NCBI GenBank assembly: GCA_011046405.1
Contig: DSAR01000487.1
Span: 1-7,023 of the forward strand
DNA: 7,023 bases
DNA from: Chloroflexota bacterium
GTDB lineage: Bacteria > Chloroflexota > Anaerolineae > B4-G1
Direction of reading: 5' to 3'
Below the pieces are notes generated by a model. That model saw only the letters and a program-made list of their open reading frames with translations, did no database searches and was not told the DNA's origin. The first letter of the stretch is position 1; every line of letters starts with the position of its first letter. The position numbers were made by a program, and so were the translations under genes. Positions 1-5,801 of the stretch are shown here, piece by piece.

Positions 1-852
1 CAGCAGGTGCGTGACCAGGCCCGGCAGATCCTGGAGGGTGGGCAGGTGGATTGCGTCATCGGATACGAGATGGGGCCCCGGGATACCGTTCGTCCGGCTT
101 TCGTCTACGACGCCGGTGAGGTTGACCGCCTGGTCTGGAGCGACCGGGGTGTGCATAACCTGGTCACCTATCTTCACGATAAGAAGGCGCCGCCGCGCAA
201 AGGGGAGGGGCCGCCGCGCGTCGCCGTGCTCGTCAAGCCATGCGACAGTCGCGCCATCAACGTCCTCCTGGCCGAGCAGCAGATCGAGCGGGAGCGTATC
301 TTCGTCATGGGTGTCGCCTGCGAGGGGACGGTGGACGAGGCTGGCGAAGCGCTGGCCCGTTGCGCCCGCTGCGACGACCGGGTGCCGGTGCTCTACGACG
401 TCCTGTTGGGCGAGGCACCCGACGTCTCGCCCAAGGAGAAGGAGGAGGACTACGCCGACCTGGCACAAATGGAAGAACTGGCCCATACCGAACGGCTGGC
501 CTTCTGGCTGCGGGAGTTCGACCGGTGCATCCGCTGCTACGCCTGTCGCCAGGTTTGCCCCGGCTGTTACTGCACGACCTGCATGTTCGAGCGGGACGAT
601 GGGCTGTGGGTGGACGCGGGGATCGACCTGCCCCAGAAGCACGTCTTCCACCTGGGCCGGGCGCTGCACCTGGCCGGCCGCTGCGTCGAATGTGACGAAT
701 GCGAGCGGGTGTGCCCGATGGGGTTGCCCCTGAGTCTGCTCAACCGCTTGCTGACCCGCGAGGTCGAGGCGCTCTACGGACACCGGGCCGGACGCCAGGC
801 CGAACTGACACCGCTTCTTTTCGAACTCGGCGAAGAAGGCTCGCCGATTTGA
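1..852 (+). CDS. 4Fe-4S dicluster protein with FrhB-like N-terminal region, Flx/Hdr-associated (5' partial)
   Basis: The frame is open from the first base, so the true start probably lies just upstream; the GTG at 7 is possible but has no visible ribosome binding site in the window. Numbering from the first codon, a region with a KPCDSRA motif (residues 79-85) resembles the N-terminal part of F420-hydrogenase/dehydrogenase beta subunits. It is followed by two ferredoxin-type cysteine sets: C176/C179/C182/C186, with extra cysteines at 189, 191 and 194, and C228/C231/C234/C238. This fits a cytoplasmic electron-transfer protein with two [4Fe-4S] clusters. Its neighbours (a HydB/AsrA-like protein, a HydG/AsrB-like flavoprotein, HdrA and MvhD) suggest an FlxC-like subunit of an NADH-Hdr complex. 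The exact Flx letter is inferred from context. The stop is TGA at 850-852. Confidence 0.85.
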   Translation, partial: QQVRDQARQILEGGQVDCVIGYEMGPRDTVRPAFVYDAGEVDRLVWSDRGVHNLVTYLHDKKAPPRKGEGPPRVAVLVKPCDSRAINVLLAEQQIERERIFVMGVACEGTVDEAGEALARCARCDDRVPVLYDVLLGEAPDVSPKEKEEDYADLAQMEELAHTERLAFWLREFDRCIRCYACRQVCPGCYCTTCMFERDDGLWVDAGIDLPQKHVFHLGRALHLAGRCVECDECERVCPMGLPLSLLNRLLTREVEALYGHRAGRQAELTPLLFELGEEGSPI

Positions 853-878
853 TGCGGGTGTATTTACAGTTCGTAGTA

Positions 879-892
879 GGCGATTTATCGCC
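879..892. repeat. Short palindrome in the 101-bp gap
   Basis: GGCGATTTATCGCC is perfectly self-complementary apart from its central TT, and could fold as a 5-bp stem with a 4-base loop. No T-run follows, so it is not a convincing terminator. It may be the remnant of a larger interspersed repeat. The rest of the 853-953 gap holds only the AGGAG ribosome binding site (939-943) of the next gene. Confidence 0.35.
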
Positions 893-953
893 GTAAAGGC
901 ACACTGAAGCCGCATCCACCCATTTGACGTAGACGTACAGGAGACGCAAGAGT

Positions 954-2012
954 ATGAAATACGTGACGCTGAACGAGTTATGGGCTTGGCTGGCCCGGCT
1001 GGCCCGGGACGAGGACGTCGACCTGATCGCTCCCCGCGACGTAGAGGGCCACGTGCTCTACCGGGAAGTCTCCTCGGTTCATGACATCCTGTTCGAGTAC
1101 GAACGCCCTGAAATTTCTATCAAGGACTACCTTTTGCCCGCCACTGAGACGCTGTTGCGGATTGAGAATCGCGGTGGCGAGATCGTCCAGGAGGAGGTCT
1201 TGCCGGACCGACGGCAGGTGATCTTTGGCGCTCGCCCCTGTGACGCCCACGGCCTGGCGGCCATCGATGCCCTATTCCTGGACCAGGAGCCGCCCGATCG
1301 CTACTACCGGCACCACCGGGAGCGGACGACGCTGGTGGGGATGGCCTGCCCGCCGCTGGCGGAGGGTGCGCTGCCGTGGGTGGGCTGCTTCTGCACGTCA
1401 GTCGGCGGGGCACCCGACGACACGGCCCACGTGGATGTGTTGCTCCGGCCCTCCGATGGGGGATACCAGGTCGAAGCGGTGACCGACAAGGGAGTGGCCT
1501 TGATGGCGGATCTTAACCTGGAGGAGCGTCCGAAAGAATCGGAGCAGAAACCGGGTTTTTTCCGAAAAACCCGGTTTCTAGAGCAAGCCGGCACAGTGCC
1601 GGTCACGCCGCCGGCTGAATGGCGACCGCTGTTCGAAGGGCAGATCTGGCGGCGTCACGGGGAGCGGTGCCTGAGTTGCCGCATCTGCACGTACGTCTGC
1701 CCGGCGTGTCGTTGTTTCGACGTCGTGGATCGAGTGGTGGACGAGCGGCCCGGCGTGACCCGGATCGAGCGCATCCGGGTTTGGGACGCCTGCACCAGCC
1801 CCAATTACCGCCGCGTCGCCGGGGGGCACAACCCCCGGGCCACCAAACCGGAGCGGCTGCGCAACCGTTTCTTCTGTAAATTCTGCTACTACCCGGAGGA
1901 CTTCGGGCCGTTGGGCTGTGTGGGGTGTGGGCGCTGCATCGTCTCCTGCCCGGTCGATATCGACGTCACCGAGGTGATGCGGGACGTGGCGGCTGAAGGG
2001 AGGGCACCATGA
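954..2012 (+). CDS. 4Fe-4S electron-transfer protein, HydB/AsrA-like (sulfhydrogenase beta / anaerobic sulfite reductase A family)
   Basis: This 352-residue soluble protein starts at ATG 954, with AGGAG ten bases upstream. The N-terminal half matches the HydB/AsrA style, with a GARPCD motif at residues 92-97. The C-terminal half is cysteine-rich: C239, C242, C245 and C249, then C252 and C254, then C308 and C311, and finally C322/C325/C328/C332, a classical ferredoxin set. At least two [4Fe-4S] clusters are expected. In HydB/AsrA systems this subunit passes electrons between the flavoprotein encoded next door and the catalytic partner; here the partner is probably HdrA/MvhD, making this FlxB-like. 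The stop overlaps the next start (ATGA, 2009-2012), implying translational coupling. Oddity: residues 198-209 are encoded by a 34-bp palindromic repeat inserted in frame in the linker before the cysteine-rich part. Confidence 0.85.
   Translation: MKYVTLNELWAWLARLARDEDVDLIAPRDVEGHVLYREVSSVHDILFEYERPEISIKDYLLPATETLLRIENRGGEIVQEEVLPDRRQVIFGARPCDAHGLAAIDALFLDQEPPDRYYRHHRERTTLVGMACPPLAEGALPWVGCFCTSVGGAPDDTAHVDVLLRPSDGGYQVEAVTDKGVALMADLNLEERPKESEQKPGFFRKTRFLEQAGTVPVTPPAEWRPLFEGQIWRRHGERCLSCRICTYVCPACRCFDVVDRVVDERPGVTRIERIRVWDACTSPNYRRVAGGHNPRATKPERLRNRFFCKFCYYPEDFGPLGCVGCGRCIVSCPVDIDVTEVMRDVAAEGRAP
1546..1579. repeat. 34-bp palindromic repeat inserted in frame inside the HydB/AsrA-like gene
   Basis: The arms are 1546-1560 (AGAAACCGGGTTTTT) and 1565-1579, perfect 15-bp reverse complements around a TCCG loop. 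It encodes residues 198-209 (about QKPGFFRKTRFL), in a linker where conserved sequence is not expected. The arms are nearly the same as those at 5483-5515, so this is one copy of an interspersed repeat family, not a chance hairpin. Confidence 0.85.
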
Positions 2013-2842
2013 CGAAAACGAACCCGATGCGCCCGTACCAGGGGCGATTGGTCGAGGTCGAGCCATTGGCCACGGGGATCGATCTCTTTCGAGTCGAACT
2101 GGCCGAACCGGAGGGCCAGGCGACCGTTTCCCGGTACCGGCCCGGGCAATTTGCCTTCGTCTCGGCCTTTGGCGCCGGCGAGGCGCCCTTTGGCATCGCC
2201 TCGATCCGGGGGCCGCACCTGGAATTTGCCATCAATGCTCTGGGGCACGTCTCCGGGGCCCTGCACGACCTGGAGGTCGGCGACCCGGTCGGCGTGCGTG
2301 GGTCGTTGGGCAACTGGTTCCCGCTGGACGCGATCCAGGGACACGACGTCGTCATCCTGGGCGCCGGGATCGGGGGCGCGCCCCTGCGACCGATCATCCA
2401 GACGATCCTGGATCACCGGGACGATTACGGGCACACGAGCATCATCTGGGCCGCCCGTACGCCCGACCTGCTGGTCTTCACCGACGAGTTCGACGAGTGG
2501 GACGCCGCCCCCGATACCGAGTTCCACGTGACCATCGATCGGGAGTACGAGGGCTGGGACGGCAACGTCGGACTCATCACCCAGTTGCTGGAGCAGGTGG
2601 ACCCCTCGCCTGAGAACACCATCGCGATCTGTTGCGGCCCCCCCATCGCCATTCACTTCACGTTTTTGACGCTGGCGAAATTGGGCTTTCCGCCCGACCG
2701 GGTGCTGACCACGTTGGAGGCTCGCATGCACTGCGGGATCGGTAAGTGTGGGCGGTGTAATATGGGGGAGAAATTCATCTGTACCGATGGCCCGGTCTTT
2801 TGGCAGCACGAGATCGCGGGGTTTTTGGAGGGCTTTTTGTAG
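2009..2842 (+). CDS. flxA: FAD/NAD(P)-binding [2Fe-2S] oxidoreductase, HydG/AsrB/PyrK-like (probable FlxA-type NADH dehydrogenase subunit)
   Basis: This 277-residue soluble flavoprotein belongs to the ferredoxin-NADP reductase fold group that includes the sulfhydrogenase gamma subunit, AsrB and PyrK. Visible in order: an FAD-binding beta-barrel with RPGQF at 44-48; the glycine-rich nucleotide-binding turn LGAGIGGAPLRP at 117-128; the CGPP motif at 209-212 typical of the NAD(P) domain; and a C-terminal [2Fe-2S] site at C242, C247, C250 and C258. It probably oxidises NADH (or exchanges electrons with NADP) and feeds the 4Fe-4S subunits and HdrA. The start is ATG 2009, with an AAGGGAGGG binding site at 1996-2004, overlapping the upstream stop by 4 bp. 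The stop is TAG. The symbol rests on gene context; by sequence alone hydG or asrB would fit equally. Confidence 0.85.
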   Translation: MTKTNPMRPYQGRLVEVEPLATGIDLFRVELAEPEGQATVSRYRPGQFAFVSAFGAGEAPFGIASIRGPHLEFAINALGHVSGALHDLEVGDPVGVRGSLGNWFPLDAIQGHDVVILGAGIGGAPLRPIIQTILDHRDDYGHTSIIWAARTPDLLVFTDEFDEWDAAPDTEFHVTIDREYEGWDGNVGLITQLLEQVDPSPENTIAICCGPPIAIHFTFLTLAKLGFPPDRVLTTLEARMHCGIGKCGRCNMGEKFICTDGPVFWQHEIAGFLEGFL

Positions 2843-2850
2843 GGGTTGGC

Positions 2851-2914
2851 AGGCTGGTATATTGGTAGATCGGTATATTGCTAGGCTGGTATATTGCTAG
2901 GCTGGTAGATTGGT
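2851..2914. repeat. Tandem repeat array, four 16-bp units built of 8-bp subunits
   Basis: Units at 2851-2866, 2867-2882, 2883-2898 and 2899-2914 are variants of AGGCTGGTATATTGCT. Each is made of two degenerate 8-mers such as GGTATATT, GGTAGATT and GCTAGGCT. The same pattern resumes after the hairpin element (GGTAGATTGGTAT at 3023-3035). There is no spacer/repeat alternation, so it is not a CRISPR array. It fills the gap between the flavoprotein gene and hdrA. Confidence 0.8.
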
Positions 2915-3022
2915 ATCATCTCAATAAACCGGGGCAAACTCGCTCGGGCCGGTCTCCTGACCGTGCCCGCTGTGGCTCGGTCGGGAGACCGGCCACAGCT
3001 CCCCAACTTATTGAGAAGATAC
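2913..3022. mobile_element. 110-bp MITE-like hairpin element (non-autonomous)
   Basis: Terminal inverted repeats GTATCATCTCAATAA (2913-2927) and TTATTGAGAAGATAC (3008-3022) match at 14 of 15 positions. An inner stem pairs 2947-2963 with 2978-2994 over 17 bp with a single G·T wobble, and GGGG/CCCC (2931-2934, 3001-3004) pairs between them. No coding capacity is seen. The 9-mer GGTAGATTG lies directly against both ends (2904-2912 and 3023-3031) and could be a target duplication. However, the element sits in a tandem array with the same word, so the duplication may predate insertion. Mobility is inferred from structure; no transposase is present. Confidence 0.65.
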
Positions 3023-3044
3023 GGTAGATTGGTATTTGGTGGCC

Positions 3045-3053
3045 GGGAGGTGA
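3045..3053 (+). promoter_or_regulatory. Strong ribosome binding site of hdrA
   Basis: GGGAGGTGA matches the anti-Shine-Dalgarno consensus almost completely; its GGAGG core ends six bases before ATG 3057. It fixes the hdrA start. The contrast matters: the ATG at 3651, which would start the downstream half as a separate gene, has no such site. Confidence 0.8.
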
Positions 3054-3056
3054 CGG

Positions 3057-5036
3057 ATGAAGATCGGGGTGTACGTTTGTCATTGTGGGAGCAACATCGC
3101 CGGGAGGGTCGATGTGGCCGAGGTGGCTGAATGGGTGTCTGGCTTGCCGCACGTCGCCGTGACCCGGGATTATGAGTTCATGTGTTCCAGCCTGGGCCAG
3201 GAGATGATCAAGGACGATATCCGGGACCTGGGGGTGGACCGGGTGGTGGTGGCCTGTTGCACGCCCCGGATGCACGAGCCGACGTTCCAACGGGCCGTCA
3301 GTGAGGCCGGGCTCAATCCCTACTACTTCGAGCAGGCCAATATCCGCGAGCAGTGTTCCTGGGTGCACCAGGATCGCGACGAGGCCACGCTCAAGGCCAA
3401 GGCCCTGGTGGGGGCCGCCGTCTCGCGGGTGCGCCATCACCAGCCGTTGAGCGTCAACACCGTATCCATCCATCCCGCCACCCTGGTCGTGGGGGCCGGG
3501 ATCACGGGGATCCAGGCCGCGCTGGAGTTGGCCGACGCCGATTACCCGGTCTACCTGGTGGAACGGGAGCCCTCCATCGGCGGGCGCATGGCCCAGTTGG
3601 ACGAGACCTTTCCCACCCTCGACTGTAGCGCGTGAATTCTCGGCCCCAAAATGATGGATGTCGGTCGACATCCCAACATTACGCTCCTGACGTATAGCGA
3701 GGTCGAGGAAGTCTCCGGTTACGTGGGCAATTTCGACGTCCGCATTCGCCAGCGGGCGCGCTCGGTGGACGCCGAGGTGTGTACCGGTTGTGGCGCGTGC
3801 GAGGAGAAGTGCCCCCGGCGCGTGGTGGACGAGACCGGTTTCGACGTGGGGCTGGGACGGCGCAAGGCCATCTACCGGCCCTTCCCCCAGGCGGTGCCGG
3901 CCCTGCCGGTGATCGACCGGGAGAATTGCCTGTTCTTCACCAAGGGGCGCTGCAAACTGTGTGAGAAGACCTGCCCCACCGGGGCCATCGACTACGAGCA
4001 GGAGGATGAGTTCATGGACGTGGCGGTGGGGAACATCATCCTGGCGACCGGTTACGATCCCTTCGACGCCGCTCGTATCTCCCAGTATGGCTACGGGCGC
4101 TACCCCGACGTCTTCACCAGCCTGGAGGTCGAACGCATGTTGGCCGGTTCCGGCCCCACCGGCGGCGAGATTTTCTTGCGCGACGGCGAGGCCAGGCCGG
4201 AGAGCGTCGCCATCCTCCACTGCGTGGGCAGCCGGGACGAGAATTACAACGCCTACTGTTCCAGGGTGTGCTGCATGTATTCACTCAAGCTGGCCCACCT
4301 GGTGCACGGCAAGACCGACGCGCGCATCTACGAGTGTTACATCGACATGCGCACTGGCGGCAAGGGATACGAGGAGTTCTACAAGCGATTGCAGCGCGAG
4401 GGCGCGATTTTCATCAACGGGCGCCCGTCGGAGATCCTACAAGAGGATGGCAAACTGGCGCTTTACGTGGAAGATCGCTCGTTGGGCCGGCAGATCCGGG
4501 TGCCGATGGACATGGTGATCCTGAGCATCGGCCTGCAGCCCCGCCACGACGCGCGACAGGTGGCCCAGTTGTTCAGTATCAGTTGCGACGCCGATGGGTG
4601 GTTCAAGGAGAAACATCCCAAGCTGGACCCGGTGGCCACGTTGACCGATGGGGTGTTCATCGCCGGATGCGCCCAGGGGCCGCGCGACATTCCCGATTCG
4701 GTGGCCCAGGGAGCGGCGGCGGCGGCGCGGGTGCTTTCCTTCATCCGCCGGGGCGAGGTGGAGATCGAGGCTGCCACGGCGCTGGTGGACCAGATGACGT
4801 GCGTGGGCTGCGGCCAGTGCATCGAGACCTGTCCTTACACGGCCATTGAGTTCGTGGACGTCCGGGGACGCCAGGTGGCCCACGTGCTCGAGGCCCTGTG
4901 CAAGGGATGCGGCACCTGCGCCGGAACCTGCCCATCCAAGGCCGTCACCCTGCGCCACTTCAACGACCGTCAGCTGGTGGCCGAGATGACCGGCGCGATG
5001 TACGCGATGCGGGGGCTGGCGTTGGCGCCGGCCTGA
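3057..5036 (+). CDS. hdrA: Selenocysteine-containing HdrA, FAD/4Fe-4S electron-bifurcating subunit (in-frame UGA at codon 193)
   Basis: Reading through TGA 3633-3635 gives 659 residues, the normal size of HdrA. Order of parts: N-terminal domain with cysteines at 8, 10, 43, 67, 68 and 100; FAD-binding GAGITG at 146-151 and a thioredoxin-reductase-like domain; the DCSA-U motif with C190 and Sec193; an inserted ferredoxin with C242/C245/C248/C252 and C291/C299/C302/C306; cysteines 389, 401, 405 and 406 matching the HdrA cluster in the flavin domain; GVFIAGCAQGPRDIP near 532-545; and a C-terminal ferredoxin with C582/C585/C588/C592 and C615/C618/C621/C625. HdrA bifurcates electrons at FAD between low-potential ferredoxin and a disulfide-type acceptor in the cytoplasm. 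Here the electrons likely come from NADH through the upstream flavoprotein and MvhD. Homology is continuous across the UGA with no frame change. HdrB and HdrC are absent from the window. A nonsense mutation is the alternative, made unlikely by the SECIS-like hairpin. Confidence 0.93.
3633..3635 (+). other. UGA codon predicted to encode selenocysteine (residue 193 of HdrA)
   Basis: The context is D-C-S-A-UGA-I-L-G-P-K-M, where cysteine-type HdrA proteins have DCSxC followed by I-L-x-P-K-M. UGA therefore replaces exactly the second cysteine of the motif. Sec at this place is known in HdrA of some methanogens and is reported for some bacterial HdrA proteins. Both flanks stay in the same frame. 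UGA is a normal terminator at 850, 2010, 5034, 5515 and 6177, so the recoding is local. Confidence 0.9.
3656..3673 (+). promoter_or_regulatory. Bacterial SECIS element (selenocysteine insertion hairpin)
   Basis: GGATGTC (3656-3662) pairs perfectly with GACATCC (3667-3673) around the tetraloop GGTC. The stem starts 21 bases and the loop 28 bases after the last base of the UGA, within the distance usual for bacterial SECIS elements. The GGUC loop is that of the E. coli fdhF element recognised by SelB. Two more pairs (T3652-A3675, G3653-C3674) can form below a bulged AT at 3654-3655. The element lies inside codons for D-V-G-R-H-P and keeps that conserved peptide. No bulged U is seen within the upper stem, unlike E. 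coli. Confidence 0.85.
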
Positions 5037-5052
5037 TAGGAAGGTGCGATCA

Positions 5053-5517
5053 ATGTCTGAACAAAGTTACGAACCTAAAATCATTGGTTTTCTCTGCAAT
5101 TGGTGCAGTTACGCCGGGGCCGACCTGGCCGGGGCGAGCCGGCTCCAGTACCCGTCCAACCTCAAGATCATCCGCGTGCCGTGCTCCGGGCGGATTTCGC
5201 CGGAACTGGTGATTCGTACTTTCCGGGAGGGAGCCGACGGCGTGATGGTGCTGGGCTGTCACATCGGCGACTGTCACTATGCCACCGGCAATCACCGCAC
5301 TGCCCGTCGCATGCCCATCCTCAAGACCCTGCTGGAATTCACCGGCATCGAGCCAGAGCGCTTTCTGGTCAAGTGGGTGTCGGCCTCCGAAGGGGGGCTC
5401 TTCGCCCAGACGGTGGAGACATTCACCGAGAATCTCCGGCATTTGCCCCCCTTGCAAGAGTCACTGGCGTCGGTAGAGGAGAAGAAACCAGGCTTTTCTC
5501 AAAAACCTGGTTTCTGA
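5053..5517 (+). CDS. mvhD: MvhD/FlxD-like [2Fe-2S] electron-transfer subunit linking electron donor to HdrA
   Basis: The 154-residue protein carries the MvhD signature: FLCNWCSYAGADLAG (C15, C18), RVPCSGR (C44) and GCHIGDCHY (C69, C74). MvhD and its relatives carry an iron-sulfur cluster and pass electrons from a hydrogenase, formate dehydrogenase or NADH module to HdrA. Here it follows hdrA by 16 bp, consistent with one operon and an FlxD-like role. ATG 5053 is preferred over GTG 5044 because it is seven bases or so after AGGAAGGTG (5038-5046), which overlaps the GTG. All signature positions are cysteine, whereas some methanogen homologues (VhuD) carry selenocysteine. The last eleven residues (144-154) and the T of the TGA stop come from a palindromic repeat, so the tail is not ancestral. 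Confidence 0.93.
   Translation: MSEQSYEPKIIGFLCNWCSYAGADLAGASRLQYPSNLKIIRVPCSGRISPELVIRTFREGADGVMVLGCHIGDCHYATGNHRTARRMPILKTLLEFTGIEPERFLVKWVSASEGGLFAQTVETFTENLRHLPPLQESLASVEEKKPGFSQKPGF
5483..5515. repeat. 33-bp palindromic repeat forming the 3' end of mvhD
   Basis: Arms 5483-5497 (AGAAACCAGGCTTTT) and 5501-5515 (AAAAACCTGGTTTCT) pair at 14 of 15 positions around CTC. It is the same family as 1546-1579, with compensating changes (CCGGG to CCAGG on one arm, CCCGG to ACCTGG-type on the other). The final T is the first base of the mvhD TGA. The hairpin could slow or end transcription, but no T-run follows it. Confidence 0.85.
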
Positions 5518-5594
5518 TGCCCGGTGAGGGTTTTCGAAGCGAATCGCAAGCGTAAACCGCTAAAATGGCTCAGAACGTTCGCAGATGAACTCAA

Positions 5595-5704
5595 GGAAAA
5601 CGAAGCTGGGGCGGACAGTGATCTTGCGTCCGCTGACACACGTGACAAACCGCGCAGCGGGCAACCTCGTGCTTCTAAACTTCCTTGGATCCGCTTCGTT
5701 TTCC
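5595..5704. repeat. 12-bp perfect inverted repeat enclosing two small hairpins
   Basis: GGAAAACGAAGC (5595-5606) and GCTTCGTTTTCC (5693-5704) are exact reverse complements 86 bases apart. Inside, GCGGAC (5611-5616) pairs with GTCCGC (5628-5633), and CCGC (5650-5653) with GCGG (5657-5660). The whole could be a folded RNA leader, or the ends of a second 110-bp MITE-like element. No flanking duplication is visible. Confidence 0.55.
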
Positions 5705-5713
5705 CGGTGACGT

Positions 5714-5738
5714 CACTTTTTGCACTATTGCGAAAGTG
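5714..5738. promoter_or_regulatory. Imperfect dyad overlapping the candidate -35 (possible operator)
   Basis: CACTTT (5714-5719) and AAAGTG (5733-5738) are inverted, with inner GCA (5722-5724) and TGC (5729-5731) around CTAT and small bulges. Its placement over the candidate -35 would suit a regulator binding site. No regulator is identified. Confidence 0.3.
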
Positions 5739-5747
5739 GAGTAAAAT
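5720..5747 (+). promoter_or_regulatory. Candidate sigma-70-type promoter for the receiver/peptidase pair
   Basis: TAAAAT (5742-5747) matches the -10 consensus at five of six positions. TTGCAC (5720-5725) is a weak -35 (TTG conserved), separated by 16 bases. It lies about 55 bases upstream of the GTG start at 5802 in a locally AT-richer stretch. Confidence 0.4.
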
Positions 5748-5801
5748 ATCCATACTTAGCGATTGACGTTGGAATGAAAGCATACGGGGAGGAGATTTAT
5801 C

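Larger units (their letters stand above)
5518..5801. other. Non-coding gap between mvhD and the receiver gene
   Basis: This 284-bp stretch has no convincing gene. A frame of 80 codons from GTG 5524 lacks a ribosome binding site and recognisable content. It holds a 12-bp inverted repeat enclosing small hairpins, a TGACGTCA palindrome (5708-5715), a candidate promoter and a GGGGAGGAG binding site (5786-5794) for the next gene. It probably separates two transcription units. Confidence 0.6.

Noticed and set aside
1889..2809. Minus-strand open frame (306 codons) opposite the flavoprotein gene
   Set aside because: It is antisense to a gene with clear FAD, NAD and [2Fe-2S] motifs; low-complexity composition is typical of a shadow frame.
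2851..3035. CRISPR array
   Set aside because: The repeats are directly tandem with 8/16-bp periods and no unique spacers; the interruption is a single palindromic element.
3633..3635. Nonsense mutation or global UGA reassignment
   Set aside because: The UGA is at the known Cys/Sec position with a SECIS-type hairpin, both halves are intact, and UGA ends five other genes here. A sequencing error cannot be fully excluded.
2916..4220. Long minus-strand open frame (434 codons) opposite hdrA
   Set aside because: It is a shadow of a GC-rich gene; the plus strand has clear HdrA motifs and the minus frame resembles nothing recognisable.
3651..5036. Downstream half of hdrA as an independent gene starting at ATG 3651
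   Set aside because: There is no ribosome binding site, the start falls in the middle of the flavin domain, and homology continues in the same frame across the UGA.
5483..5520. Rho-independent terminator after mvhD
   Set aside because: The hairpin has no following T-run and is a copy of a repeat also found inside a coding region. A role in ending transcription remains possible but unsupported.
5524..5766. Small 80-codon frame in the gap after mvhD
   Set aside because: It has a GTG start without a binding site, no recognisable domain, and it runs across the inverted repeats and the candidate promoter.
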